From assembly GCA_018376135.1 (NCBI GenBank), contig JAHABX010000014.1, positions 1-64,000 on the forward strand: a stretch of DNA of 64,000 bases, read 5' to 3'. Both the position numbers and the translations under genes were made by a program. Shown here piece after piece: positions 8,213 to 16,722 of the stretch. The first letter of the stretch is position 1, and every line of letters starts with the position of its first letter. The DNA comes from Clostridiales bacterium. Its GTDB lineage: Bacteria > Bacillota > Clostridia > Lachnospirales > Lachnospiraceae. The notes below the pieces were generated by a model. That model saw only the letters and a program-made list of their open reading frames with translations, had not been told where the DNA came from and ran no database searches.

Positions 8213-8549
8213 TGGACCTGAGGGGAATCGAACCCCTGTCCGAAAGCCCATCCATTGCGGTATCTCCCATTACAGCCGCTTTTTTGACATTCCCTCCATT
8301 ATACGCCAACCAGCAGGCTTATAACTTCAGTAGCTTCATGATACGCCCACATGCGCAAAGCTTTGCATATGTCGTTTCCTGCATCGTCGATGCCTGGGTC
8401 ACAAAGTGCAGGTGCTCTGTGTCAGACAGCTGCCATTAGGCAGCGATTGCTAAATTATCTTCAGCGTTTATATTTATTTTTGCACCTTACGCGGTGCCTT
8501 CGAATGGCTGCCACAATTTCAAAACCCCCGTCGAAACCTTTACAAGCCC
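8213..8549 (-). ncRNA. ssrA: Transfer-messenger RNA (tmRNA)
   Basis: This RNA rescues stalled ribosomes together with SmpB. The 5' end GGGCTTG pairs over seven bases (with G-U pairs) with the 3' CAGGTCC. It is followed by the conserved TAAAGGTTTCGACGGGGG segment, and near the 3' end by a T arm AGGGG-TTCGATT-CCCCT. The terminal CCA is not encoded, since CTC follows the discriminator A. Length is 337 nt, normal for one-piece tmRNA. It has its own promoter and terminator. In many Firmicutes it directly follows smpB; here about 7.7 kb separates them. Confidence 0.95.
8436..8483 (-). other. tmRNA tag-peptide reading frame
   Basis: From a GCA resume codon the frame encodes AKINI-NAEDNLAIAA followed by TAA. 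The C-terminal NLAIAA is a typical hydrophobic degradation tag ending in Ala-Ala. The choice of resume codon rests on frame and usual position. Confidence 0.8.
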
Positions 8550-8592
8550 TAAAAGGTGTAAGGTTACGCTGAATGTTTTTCCTTGCTCATTT

Positions 8593-8621
8593 ATAGTATA
8601 CTGTCCGGCGCAGAATGTCAA
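8593..8621 (-). promoter_or_regulatory. Promoter of tmRNA
   Basis: TTGACA (8616-8621) and TACTAT (8593-8598), 17-bp spacer, on the minus strand. Transcription would start near 8586, about 37 bases before the mature 5' end, as expected for a processed precursor. Confidence 0.8.
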
Positions 8622-8652
8622 GTATGGTTTTTTTACAGTGTAAAATATGAAA

Positions 8653-8692
8653 GGCATTGCCAAACTACCAAAATAGATAATTATGCAATGCC
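8653..8692 (-). terminator. Terminator of the sgc-like PTS operon
   Basis: GGGCATTGC and GCAATGCC form an 8-bp stem with a 24-base loop, followed on the minus strand by TTTCATATTTT, 10 bases after the stop of the last gene. Confidence 0.6.
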
Positions 8693-8702
8693 CTTCTCTC
8701 AC

Positions 8703-9620
8703 TTATGTAAGATTTCCCAAAACTTCCTGTACTTTCTTTTTCACTTCATCTGTACTGCTATTCAAGCAAACATCCATGAACTCATCATCTTGTAACACTT
8801 CCATCATTTTACTCAACATTGTCACTTGTGTTCCTGATCCTGTCATGCCCATATTAATAACAAGGCTACATGCCAGTTCTGTTGTTCCTCCAATTTCAAT
8901 TGCCTTCACAGGCCTCTTCATTCTTTGAAAACAAAGGCAATCACGATTTACATACTTTTCATCTGTATGAGGAATTGCCACCGGAATATTCGTTGGAAGC
9001 CCCGTAGAGAATACCATTTCTCTTTCAATACATTTCTGTGCATAATTTTCCCTCACAAGACCTTTTCTGCACATCTCAAATCCGGCATTACGTATTGCAT
9101 CTTCCAAAGTTTCTCCGTCTCCGTCAAGTACGACCACTTCTAACTTATTATATTCTACCTCATCATTAGGACCGATTGTTTTCCGCATAATATATTCATT
9201 TGTCCCAGTCACATTCAAATCTTTTAATTCTCCTACCTGAATATAACCATTATTTTTGTAGAATTCTCTAGCCCTTTCATTTGATACAAACAAAAATACA
9301 TTTGCAGTTTCCTTGAATGCCCTATGTTCTGCAAAAGCCAGCAAATCTGCACCGACTCCTAAACTTCTATATTCAGCCGTTACACACAAAGCTCGTACAA
9401 ATGCTTTTAATGTACTATGCATTTCCAGTAAAAGACACCCTATTACTTTCTCTTCTGTCTTCGCAACGATCAGTTCCGCATCCATCTCATGTACTTTTGC
9501 ATAGGAATATTCATACGTTCTTCCAAGTTTAGCCCATGGATCATTTACTGTAAGAATAACTGCACTCTGCTCATAATCAGCTTCTTCTGTTGCCCTCATG
9601 ATTTGAATTTTTTTTGCCAT
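8703..9620 (-). CDS. GNAT acetyltransferase fused to a PTS EIIA domain (SgcA/GatA type)
   Basis: A 305-residue two-domain protein. Residues 1-147 are a GNAT N-acetyltransferase with the acetyl-CoA loop RSLGVGADLL (about 85-94) and a C-terminal REFYKNNGYIQVGEL pattern. Residues 155-305 are a fructose/galactitol-type EIIA with the phospho-acceptor His218 in VAIPHTDEKYV. The EIIA half would carry phosphate from HPr to the adjacent EIIB. The target of the acetyltransferase is unknown. It is the last gene of the operon, one base after the EIIC gene. No stop or ribosome site separates the two domains, so the fusion looks genuine. I am sure of both domain calls; the purpose of the fusion is open. 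Confidence 0.85.
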   Translation of the reverse strand: MAKKIQIMRATEEADYEQSAVILTVNDPWAKLGRTYEYSYAKVHEMDAELIVAKTEEKVIGCLLLEMHSTLKAFVRALCVTAEYRSLGVGADLLAFAEHRAFKETANVFLFVSNERAREFYKNNGYIQVGELKDLNVTGTNEYIMRKTIGPNDEVEYNKLEVVVLDGDGETLEDAIRNAGFEMCRKGLVRENYAQKCIEREMVFSTGLPTNIPVAIPHTDEKYVNRDCLCFQRMKRPVKAIEIGGTTELACSLVINMGMTGSGTQVTMLSKMMEVLQDDEFMDVCLNSSTDEVKKKVQEVLGNLT

Positions 9621-9621
9621 A

Positions 9622-10887
9622 TTATGCTCCTAAGAAAAGTATTGAAAGCTTATATAAAAGCCAGGATACCCATTCTCCTCCGATCGTCAAACACGTAATC
9701 ATACTTGCGCCATCTGGAATTTCGTAGTTCGCCTGCCTTCCAAGCTCTGTCATGACCGGTGCCCAACTAGATGCCATCAACAATACAAATGCCATGATCA
9801 CTGTACCAATCAGCCAGCCACGGAATACATTTCCTTTCGAAGGAAGCACTGCCCACACGATAATAAAGCAGATACCACTCAATTCTGCCAATGGCAAAGT
9901 TGTATTTCCCGGCAATACCATTGCTAAAATGAGTGTAGTCGGAATCAGAAGTAATGAAGTTGCAACTACAGCTGGATTTCCTACTAAAACAGCTGCATCA
10001 AGCCCAATATTAATCCGACGTCCCGAAAAGCGCTTTTGCATAAATGCGGTTGCAGCTTCGGTTACCGGCATCAGACCTTCCATCAAAACACCTATCATTT
10101 TAGGAAGAAGGAACATTGCTGCTGCCGTATTAATAGTCACTTGAAGTACTGTCTGCGCATCCAATCTTGCAATTATTGAAAGAATAAGACCAACCATTCC
10201 TCCCAAAAACCACGGTTCACCAAAAGTCCCCAATTTTTCCTGTATTTTTTCCGGGGTCCAGTCAATTTTATTAATAACTGGAATTTTATCAATCAATTTA
10301 TTTATAGGCATTGCAATAATTGCCCAACTCACAGTTTCCATATTGCAGGTGGTAAGACCTGGCATACCAAAAGCCTCTTCAATTTTTGGTTGTGCAAAAT
10401 CAGCCATTTTCAAAGTAACCGTCATTGCAATAACAGCTGCCGCAACACCTATTATCATATTGCCCGTAGTAAGATAGATTGCATTTCCTACAAACAAAGC
10501 CCCCCAATAATTCCAAATATCTACATCTAATGTCTTTGTAAATCCAATGGCAACTAATACAATGTTGGTTAAAAGCACTGTAACCAAAATAATAGGAACA
10601 ATAATTCCAGTAGACCAGGCAATCGTAGCTCCAATCGTCCATCCCACATCAATAGAAGTCAATTTAAAGTTATAGAGTTCTACCAATTGATTTATTACAA
10701 TCATCAAATTATCAGCCAACAATCCAATAATCAAATTAATCCCAATAAAACCAATGCCCACAACAACACCGGACTTAAATGCCTTTGCAAATTTCAGTCC
10801 AAAAATCAACCCCATTGCAAGAATAATAATTGGCATAAATACAGAAGATCCTGCATCCATAACAAAATTAATTGCACTCATAAACAT
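9622..10887 (-). CDS. sgcC: PTS EIIC, galactitol family (SgcC/GatC-like)
   Basis: A 421-residue polytopic membrane protein that would move a sugar or sugar alcohol across the membrane during phosphorylation. It has many hydrophobic segments from residue 10 on, and family-typical stretches such as GWTIGATIAWSTGI and FGEPWFLGGMVG. The strong N-terminal TM and length suit the GatC family. It follows the EIIB gene by 16 bp and is followed directly by the EIIA fusion. The gene name reflects resemblance to E. coli SgcC and operon context; the substrate is unknown. Confidence 0.85.
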   Translation of the reverse strand: MFMSAINFVMDAGSSVFMPIIILAMGLIFGLKFAKAFKSGVVVGIGFIGINLIIGLLADNLMIVINQLVELYNFKLTSIDVGWTIGATIAWSTGIIVPIILVTVLLTNIVLVAIGFTKTLDVDIWNYWGALFVGNAIYLTTGNMIIGVAAAVIAMTVTLKMADFAQPKIEEAFGMPGLTTCNMETVSWAIIAMPINKLIDKIPVINKIDWTPEKIQEKLGTFGEPWFLGGMVGLILSIIARLDAQTVLQVTINTAAAMFLLPKMIGVLMEGLMPVTEAATAFMQKRFSGRRINIGLDAAVLVGNPAVVATSLLLIPTTLILAMVLPGNTTLPLAELSGICFIIVWAVLPSKGNVFRGWLIGTVIMAFVLLMASSWAPVMTELGRQANYEIPDGASMITCLTIGGEWVSWLLYKLSILFLGA

Positions 10888-10903
10888 AACTTTACTTCAC
10901 CTC

Positions 10904-11182
10904 TCATTTCTTTGCCATTTCTACAATCTGTTCCAAAACCTTCTCTTTCCCAATGCCAATCAGTAACGGTACCCCAGATATAACCGGAACTGTATAAGCA
11001 TCACCAATGGCAGTAGTTGACACAATAAAATCGATATCATCCAACATTGAATTTATTTCATTCGGGGAACATCGAATCGTTTTCACCTCAACTTTTGCCT
11101 TTTTACACGCTTCTAATACATGATTTTCCGCAACTGTAGAGGTAATTCCACCTGTGCCACATACAAAAAGAATCTTTTTCAT
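10904..11182 (-). CDS. sgcB: PTS EIIB, galactitol family (SgcB/GatB-like)
   Basis: A 92-residue cytosolic phosphocarrier with the phospho-acceptor Cys9 in LFVCGTGGITSTVAEN, the P-loop-like pattern of galactitol-type EIIB. It receives phosphate from the EIIA domain and gives it to the incoming sugar. Length is normal for a stand-alone EIIB. It follows the epimerase gene by six bases. Confidence 0.88.
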   Translation of the reverse strand: MKKILFVCGTGGITSTVAENHVLEACKKAKVEVKTIRCSPNEINSMLDDIDFIVSTTAIGDAYTVPVISGVPLLIGIGKEKVLEQIVEMAKK

Positions 11183-11188
11183 ACCTTT

Positions 11189-11827
11189 TCACTTTCCCTT
11201 CTCCTGCAGTCTGATTACAAATTCCCTTGCATTTTCTTCTCTGAATATTGCCCTCCCAAGCACTGCTCCACTTGCGCCTGCTAAAACAATATCCTGAAAA
11301 TTATGTTCATGAATGCCACCGTCCACAATAATTTCAATTTCTTTATCCATCTCTCTGATCCATCTGATCTTTTCCAATGTTATCTTCTGAAATTTTTCCC
11401 CCATATCATCTGGCTCTGATGACATCAACAGAACATAATCTACCATCCTCAGATAATATCTAATCTCTTCTACCGAAGTTCTAGGATTTAGTGCAATACC
11501 TGCTTTCAGTCCTAATTTATGTATTTTTCCGATTACACGCATCGGATAGGGTACAATTTCCCAATGAAAAGCAATTGCATCCACCCCTATTTCGGCAAGA
11601 CTATCAACATAATCCATAGGATTTGTCACCATCAAATGAACATCACAACATACACCCTTTAACACTGCACATACACTTTTTATTGTCTTTAAACCGAAAG
11701 TGATATTAGGAACAAAGTTTCCATCTTCAATATCCAAGTGTAAATGTTTCAAAAACTCTACTTTTTGAATTTCATATTCTAAATGCAGCTGATCTGCTGA
11801 TGCCAAAGACGGTAATATTTTTACCAT
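11189..11827 (-). CDS. sgcE: Ribulose-phosphate 3-epimerase family protein (SgcE-like)
   Basis: A 212-residue TIM-barrel epimerase. The N-terminal catalytic strand is HLDIEDGNFVPNITFG, a central HLMVTNP segment follows, and the phosphate-binding end is VDGGIHEHN, all hallmarks of the RPE/allulose-6-phosphate epimerase family. In an operon with a PTS it more likely acts on an imported sugar phosphate than as the housekeeping RPE. The substrate is unknown. It starts five bases after the sgcQ-like gene. Confidence 0.87.
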   Translation of the reverse strand: MVKILPSLASADQLHLEYEIQKVEFLKHLHLDIEDGNFVPNITFGLKTIKSVCAVLKGVCCDVHLMVTNPMDYVDSLAEIGVDAIAFHWEIVPYPMRVIGKIHKLGLKAGIALNPRTSVEEIRYYLRMVDYVLLMSSEPDDMGEKFQKITLEKIRWIREMDKEIEIIVDGGIHEHNFQDIVLAGASGAVLGRAIFREENAREFVIRLQEKGK

Positions 11828-11832
11828 AAATT

Positions 11833-12639
11833 TTATCCCTTTCGAACGGCTTTTACTTTATCCATAAAATATTTTACACGATCCTCATCCACTTCATTAG
11901 CAAACTTTCCATCACGTTTAAACGTCGTTCCAGTCACCGCACCATCTGCTACAGCAAGCTGTTCTGCTACATTTTCCGGACGAACTCCTGTATTAGCAAA
12001 TACAATTGTATCAGGCACGGTTTCTTTCACAATTCGAAGCGTTTCCGCATCACTACTTACTCCTGCAGTCAAACCACTTACACACAAAGCATCTGGTTTA
12101 CAATTAAACACTGTACTTTTTGCAATAGATGCCACATCATTCCTTTCAATATACTTTGCGGCTTCAGGCACAATATTAAACAACAGTTTAACATTCTCTG
12201 CATCTACTTCTTTCCTATGCCGAACAGAACCACCACAATTTGTATCCCACACCCCAAAATCACTAGCATATACACCAGTGAAAATTTCACGTACAAAACT
12301 CGCTCCTACAGCAGCTGCCAAATCTATAGATTTCTCTGGATCCCACAGTACATTTACTCCATATGGGATCTTAATCTCAGGCATTAACTCTCCAATAACC
12401 CGTGCCATAGAAGCAACTGTCTCCGTTCTGACATTTGTCAAATATGGAAGGCTAAATTCATTAGAAAACATAATTGCATCCACCCCTCCATTTTGAAGTG
12501 CAAGCATATCCTTCCGAGCCATCTCTACAACCTTTTTCATTCCACCTTCTTTGTCATAATAAGGATCGCCTGGCATTGGCTGCAAATGGCACATTGCAAT
12601 AATCGGTTTTTTTACTCCAAATAATTCCTCAGTCCACAT
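11833..12639 (-). CDS. sgcQ: BtpA/SgcQ family protein
   Basis: A 268-residue TIM-barrel-like protein of the BtpA family. Characteristic stretches are IAMCHLQPMPGDP near the N-terminus, DAIMFSNEFSLPY, a central REIFTGVYASDFG, and the C-terminal ANTGVRPENV and DGAVTGTTFK. The family takes part in photosystem I biogenesis in cyanobacteria, and in sugar operons its role is undefined. I start at the ATG before WTEELFG, with GGAGG 10 bases upstream; the frame is open 14 codons further without such a site. It sits between the M42 hydrolase and the epimerase genes. Confidence 0.85.
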   Translation of the reverse strand: MWTEELFGVKKPIIAMCHLQPMPGDPYYDKEGGMKKVVEMARKDMLALQNGGVDAIMFSNEFSLPYLTNVRTETVASMARVIGELMPEIKIPYGVNVLWDPEKSIDLAAAVGASFVREIFTGVYASDFGVWDTNCGGSVRHRKEVDAENVKLLFNIVPEAAKYIERNDVASIAKSTVFNCKPDALCVSGLTAGVSSDAETLRIVKETVPDTIVFANTGVRPENVAEQLAVADGAVTGTTFKRDGKFANEVDEDRVKYFMDKVKAVRKG

Positions 12640-12719
12640 GTTAAATTTTCCTCCATTCCATTTTGCCAAAGCGTTGCGCACCGCCTGACGATGTTTATAT
12701 CCAAAATACGCTTACGGGC

Positions 12720-13808
12720 TTATCCACGGCTAAAATCCGTGTCTGCAGTAAGACCCTCCACAATTTTGATTAACAAGTTTGTAGTTGCATCAATATCTTT
12801 TATATTTGCTGCCTCCGCCGGAGAATGCGTATAGCGAAGGGGAATTGACAAATGTCCCATAGGAATCCCTTCCTCACCTACATGCTGTGTAAATGCATCA
12901 TCGGTAATTACTCCTATAATCACTTCTTTCTGCACTGCTATTTTATTTTCTTCTGCAATTTTTTCCATAAATCGATTCAGTTTTGGATTCGGCAAAAGTC
13001 CACCAAGCGTTCCTCTTCCATGAAAATTCATATACATAATAGCTGGACCGCCGCCTAACTTCACCTCATATCTTCCATAAGTATCCGGAGTATCACAAGA
13101 AGGTGTAATATCTACGCAAACAGCTACATCTGGTTTAAGTCGATTAAAAGTTGGAGTACATGATCGAATATTAAATTCCTCCTGAACCGAAAATATCAGA
13201 TGTACCGTTGCCTTATGCGGATGATCTTTCAAATACTCCGTAACCTCCAGCAGATTATAAATACCCATTCGATCATCCAGTGCCTTTGATACCACCATAC
13301 CTCTCAATAACATAAAGTTATTTCTATACGTCACGACACTCCCTATATCAATTCCCATTTCCAAAACTTCTTTTCGAGAGGTTGCACCAATATCTATGTA
13401 TAAATCTGCCGTAGTCATCACTTCATATTTTTTATCTGATGGTGTAATGTGATGAGATATAATTCCAAAAATACCTGGATATGACTTCAAGTCATCCAAG
13501 CTGTGAACCTGCACCTCTAAAGAAACAAGTGCCCTTTCAGGAACCCCTCCCAATCGCTCTACTCGCAAGAATCCATTCTCTTCTACTTTTCTTACAATAA
13601 GCCCAATTTCATCCATATGTGCAAAAAAAGCGATTGTCGAAGTATCTGGATCAGCTCCATCAAATGTTGCTGTTACATTCCCCAGCTTATCCACATGCAC
13701 TTGATCTGTATATTTTTTCATATACTTCACTACATACTGAATCAATGCATCCTCGCGACCAGATATAGCTGCAATTTCACATAGCTCTTTTAACAATTCT
13801 ACTCTCAT
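12720..13808 (-). CDS. sgcX: M42-family metallo-hydrolase (SgcX-like)
   Basis: A 362-residue cytosolic di-metal hydrolase of the glutamyl aminopeptidase/endoglucanase-annotated M42 family. Metal and catalytic positions are visible: His in FFAHMDEIG, Asp in SKALDDRMG, the Glu pair in SVQEEFNIRS, Asp in VCVDITPSCD and the final His in YTHSPAEAANIKD. Length suits the family. E. coli SgcX is the matching gene in the sgc operon, where its substrate is unknown. About 80 bp separate it from sgcQ, the only sizeable gap in the operon. Confidence 0.85.
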   Translation of the reverse strand: MRVELLKELCEIAAISGREDALIQYVVKYMKKYTDQVHVDKLGNVTATFDGADPDTSTIAFFAHMDEIGLIVRKVEENGFLRVERLGGVPERALVSLEVQVHSLDDLKSYPGIFGIISHHITPSDKKYEVMTTADLYIDIGATSRKEVLEMGIDIGSVVTYRNNFMLLRGMVVSKALDDRMGIYNLLEVTEYLKDHPHKATVHLIFSVQEEFNIRSCTPTFNRLKPDVAVCVDITPSCDTPDTYGRYEVKLGGGPAIMYMNFHGRGTLGGLLPNPKLNRFMEKIAEENKIAVQKEVIIGVITDDAFTQHVGEEGIPMGHLSIPLRYTHSPAEAANIKDIDATTNLLIKIVEGLTADTDFSRG

Positions 13809-13818
13809 CTCTGTCCTC

Positions 13819-14556
13819 CTAGCCTATATGCATTCGTCCGCCATCCGCAATTAAAACCTCACCCGTCATATAATTTGATAGCTCACATGCCAAAAACAAC
13901 GTTATATTTGCAATATCTTCCGGATATCCTATTTTCCCAAGGGGCATAATATCCTTGTAATGCTCATAAATCGCCTCTTCTGAACCAAATCTTGTAATCA
14001 ACATTTTGCTCATAATAACCGCCGGGGCAATCCCATTTACCCGAATTCCCAATTTAGCATAATTACGAGCCAAAAATAATACTAACGCATAACACCCTGC
14101 CTTTGTCACATTATACTGAGGGTATCCTGTCCCTCCAGAGAATACGGAGGCAGATGTCAAAATCACTATACGTCCCTTTACTTTTTCCAAGTGATCTTTT
14201 GCAGCTTCACAACAAAAATACATTGCCTTTGTATTTACTGCATAACTTTTATCCCAATCTGCAACAATTCCTGCATTATTAACCAAAACATCCAGTCTTC
14301 CATATTTTTTTGACACTACTTCAAACATTTTCTTTACCTGTGCTTCATCTGATATGTCACATTGGTAATATAACGGACGTTTCCCAACTTTTTCGCACTC
14401 TTGAAGCGTATCCGCTATCTTTTCTTCATCACACACATCATTGATAACCACCTGCGCACCTGCCTCTGTCAATTTTCTGGCAATTGATGCACCTATTCCT
14501 TGTCCTGCTCCTGTAACCAGGGCTACCTGCCCCTCCATATCTACCAAATAACTCAT
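13819..14556 (-). CDS. Short-chain dehydrogenase/reductase
   Basis: A 245-residue classical SDR. The cofactor loop is VTGAGQGIGASIARKL (about 14-29), the NNAG motif is near residue 90, and the catalytic Ser with Tyr-x3-Lys appears in TSASVFSGG and YPQYNVTKAG. The Asp after the second strand (INDVCDEE) favours NAD(H). It would oxidise or reduce a sugar or polyol in the pathway of this operon. E. coli sgc has no SDR, so this is an addition. It sits between the DeoR and M42 genes with gaps of about 10 bp. Confidence 0.87.
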   Translation of the reverse strand: MSYLVDMEGQVALVTGAGQGIGASIARKLTEAGAQVVINDVCDEEKIADTLQECEKVGKRPLYYQCDISDEAQVKKMFEVVSKKYGRLDVLVNNAGIVADWDKSYAVNTKAMYFCCEAAKDHLEKVKGRIVILTSASVFSGGTGYPQYNVTKAGCYALVLFLARNYAKLGIRVNGIAPAVIMSKMLITRFGSEEAIYEHYKDIMPLGKIGYPEDIANITLFLACELSNYMTGEVLIADGGRMHIG

Positions 14557-14565
14557 ACTATCCCC

Positions 14566-15327
14566 TTACTTTGCTGTAACAACCTGAATCCCTGCACTCT
14601 GACACTTGTCTTCCAATTCCGAATCAATCTTATCAACAATCAGCACATCCAACTGCTCTAATGGACATACTTTAGACATCAACTTTGAATGAAATTTTGA
14701 TGAATCTGTCAATAGAATTACTTGTGCCGAAGCTTTTATCATTGCCTGCTTTATTGCCGCATACTCTCTTGATCTATCCGAAAGCCCAATTTCAAAGTCG
14801 AGCGCATCACATCCCAAAAACACCTTATCCGCATGTAAACTTTCAAAAAACCTGATGGTATCAATGCCCTCTAGCGTATAGACTGTTTTATCCACTTCCC
14901 CTCCTGGCATAACTATTCGAATATCCTTTTTACTTTTTATAATCTCAACAGCCAGCAAAATATCTGTTGTAATCACTGTTATCTCATCCGGAAGTCCTTC
15001 TACAAGACGGAATGTTGTGGAGCCTGAATCTATTATAATTACATCCTTCTTTTTTACATATTGCAAAGCCGCCTTTGCAATCCTCTGCTTTTCTTTTATT
15101 TTACTCTGATTCTTAATCTCATACGGAATCTCTGAAGAAATTCCTATATCCTTGCTGACAACTCCACCGTGAGTTTTATTAACAAGCCCCTTTCCCTCAA
15201 GTTCATCAACATCCGACCTCATTGTAACCTTTGATACATGAAACAGTTCACTTAATTCCGCAATACTGGCTCGTTCTTTCTTATTAATGTAATCTAAAAT
15301 CTTTTCCTGCCTTTCAATCTTATACAT
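14566..15327 (-). CDS. sgcR: DeoR-family transcriptional regulator (SgcR-like)
   Basis: A 253-residue repressor-type regulator. The N-terminal winged helix-turn-helix (residues 3-57) contains IAELSELFHVSKVTMRSDVD, and the C-terminal sugar-phosphate sensor domain contains IIDSGSTTFRLVEGL and FLGCDALDFEIGLSD. The ATG before YKIERQ is preferred, with AGGAGAGG upstream; a GTG two codons earlier lies too close to that site. It is the first gene after a good promoter at 15368-15396 and so probably controls the operon itself, responding to a phosphorylated sugar. Confidence 0.88.
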   Translation of the reverse strand: MYKIERQEKILDYINKKERASIAELSELFHVSKVTMRSDVDELEGKGLVNKTHGGVVSKDIGISSEIPYEIKNQSKIKEKQRIAKAALQYVKKKDVIIIDSGSTTFRLVEGLPDEITVITTDILLAVEIIKSKKDIRIVMPGGEVDKTVYTLEGIDTIRFFESLHADKVFLGCDALDFEIGLSDRSREYAAIKQAMIKASAQVILLTDSSKFHSKLMSKVCPLEQLDVLIVDKIDSELEDKCQSAGIQVVTAK

Positions 15328-15367
15328 AGCCACCTCTCCTTTGTTTTATTTTTTTCTCTTTGTCTTT

Positions 15368-15396
15368 ATTTTACACTTGGCTATGCATTTTGTCAG
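15368..15396 (-). promoter_or_regulatory. Promoter of the sgc-like operon
   Basis: CTGACA (15391-15396) and TAAAAT (15368-15373) with a 17-bp spacer on the minus strand, just upstream of the deoR-type gene and 29 bp after the HAD gene stop at 15425. Confidence 0.65.
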
Positions 15397-15424
15397 TTAT
15401 TTTTTATAATATTTATTTTTACTT

Positions 15425-16072
15425 TCATACACTTTCAAATATTTTTTTCAAATCAAAAGTCTTCTTTACAATCCAATCCGCATTGGACTGATTATATGAA
15501 AATCTATTATCTTCTACTGCCACCACTTCAATGCCTGCTGCTTTCGCCGCCTGTATCCCATATGTCGAATCCTCAACTGCAAGACATTCTTTTGCCGACA
15601 TTCCTAATTTTTCCAATACGCATAAATATATTTCTGGATTTGGCTTACTTTCCCGAAACATCTCTCCACTTACAAAACAGGAAAAATAAATTTCTAATCC
15701 CGTTTCTCTGAGCATTCTTCTAATTGCTCTATCCGAAGATGAGGATGCTAATGCAATCAATATCCCTTTCTCTCTCAAATATTGCAATAATTCTTCTACT
15801 CTCGGATAAAGAACTTCTCTATATGAAATTTGAAAATCCGGATATTCCATCCGAAACAATTTGTGCAGCTTGTCTGGTTCGATTTCTTCCAACCACATAT
15901 CTGCCATATATTTCCACGTTTGTTTTGAACTTGCACCTGCAATTGCTTTCAATAATTTTTCATCTACTGTACAATTATTCTCTTTCAGAAACTTCCTGAA
16001 CATTTTTAAATATATAGGTTCCGTATCAACCAGAACCCCATCCATGTCAAAAACAACTGCTTTCTTATTCAT
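15425..16072 (-). CDS. HAD-superfamily phosphatase/phosphoglucomutase-like
   Basis: A 215-residue HAD subfamily IA protein. Motif I is VVFDMDGVLVDTEP (Asp nucleophile and Asp+2), motif II is ALASSSSDRA, and motifs III/IV are KPNPEIYL and CLAVEDSTYGIQAAKAAG. This set fits beta-phosphoglucomutase or sugar-phosphatase members; the sequence alone does not separate them. The ribosome site is weak (AAGAAAGAA). It precedes the DeoR gene but an internal promoter lies between, so it can be read as the first gene of the operon or as a separate unit. Its AT-rich composition matches the sgc-like genes. Confidence 0.85.
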   Translation of the reverse strand: MNKKAVVFDMDGVLVDTEPIYLKMFRKFLKENNCTVDEKLLKAIAGASSKQTWKYMADMWLEEIEPDKLHKLFRMEYPDFQISYREVLYPRVEELLQYLREKGILIALASSSSDRAIRRMLRETGLEIYFSCFVSGEMFRESKPNPEIYLCVLEKLGMSAKECLAVEDSTYGIQAAKAAGIEVVAVEDNRFSYNQSNADWIVKKTFDLKKIFESV

Positions 16073-16187
16073 TTTATTTTTTCTTTCTTATTCTTTCGTT
16101 TGCTTTCTTATCTTTTCTTTTATTTTACTATCACTTATTTTATATGTCAAATACTTTTTTTAATTTTCCATTAATTTCCATAAAAAA

Positions 16188-16221
16188 ACGATGTGGTTTA
16201 CACAAATACAAACCACATCGT
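16188..16221 (-). terminator. Intrinsic terminator after smpB
   Basis: ACGATGTGGTTT and AAACCACATCGT form a 12-bp stem with a 10-base loop, followed on the minus strand by TTTTTTT, 30 bases after the smpB stop. Confidence 0.85.
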
Positions 16222-16250
16222 CTATCAATTCATTCTTATTAATTACAACC

Positions 16251-16715
16251 TTACAGATTCCGGATCTTAAACTCCTTCTCCGCCTCTCTGCGCATATCCT
16301 TCTTCGCAATATCCTGCCGCTTGTCATACAGCTTCTTGCCCCGTGCCAGACCGATCTCCACCTTCACAAGGCTTCCTTTAAAGTATACCCGAAGCGGCAC
16401 CAGCGTATATCCCTTTTCTGCGATCTTTCCCACGATCTTGTTGATCTCTGCCCGGTGCATCAGAAGCTTTTTCACGCGGAGCGGATCTCTGTTGAAAATA
16501 TTCCCCTTTTCATAGGGACTGATATGCATCCCGTAGACAAAGACCTCTCCCTTCTCAATGCGGATAAAGGACTCCTTGATACTGCATTTTCCCATGCGCA
16601 GAGACTTCACCTCCGTTCCATGAAGGGAAATCCCTGCCTCATAGGTATCCTCTATAAAGTAATCATGATATGCCTTTTTATTATTTGCAATCAGTTTGAT
16701 GCTCTCTTTTCCCAT
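16251..16715 (-). CDS. smpB: tmRNA-binding protein SmpB
   Basis: A 154-residue partner of tmRNA in trans-translation. Family motifs are clear: IANNKKAYHDYFIEDTYEAG at the N-terminus, GTEVKSLR, the GMHISPY segment and the basic C-terminal tail with ARGKKLYDKRQ followed by a helical Lys/Arg-rich end. Length is normal. It starts seven bases after rnr and shares its transcript. Its RNA partner ssrA is about 7.7 kb further downstream. Confidence 0.97.
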   Translation of the reverse strand: MGKESIKLIANNKKAYHDYFIEDTYEAGISLHGTEVKSLRMGKCSIKESFIRIEKGEVFVYGMHISPYEKGNIFNRDPLRVKKLLMHRAEINKIVGKIAEKGYTLVPLRVYFKGSLVKVEIGLARGKKLYDKRQDIAKKDMRREAEKEFKIRNL

Positions 16716-16722
16716 GTAACCC

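Noticed and set aside
8200..8240. Phage or island attachment site at the tmRNA 3' end
   Set aside because: No integrase gene and no second copy of the tmRNA end were seen; the inserted operon lies on the 5' side of ssrA.
7926..8439. Plus-strand frames over and beside the tmRNA region
   Set aside because: They are antisense to tmRNA and its terminator and have no protein-like features.
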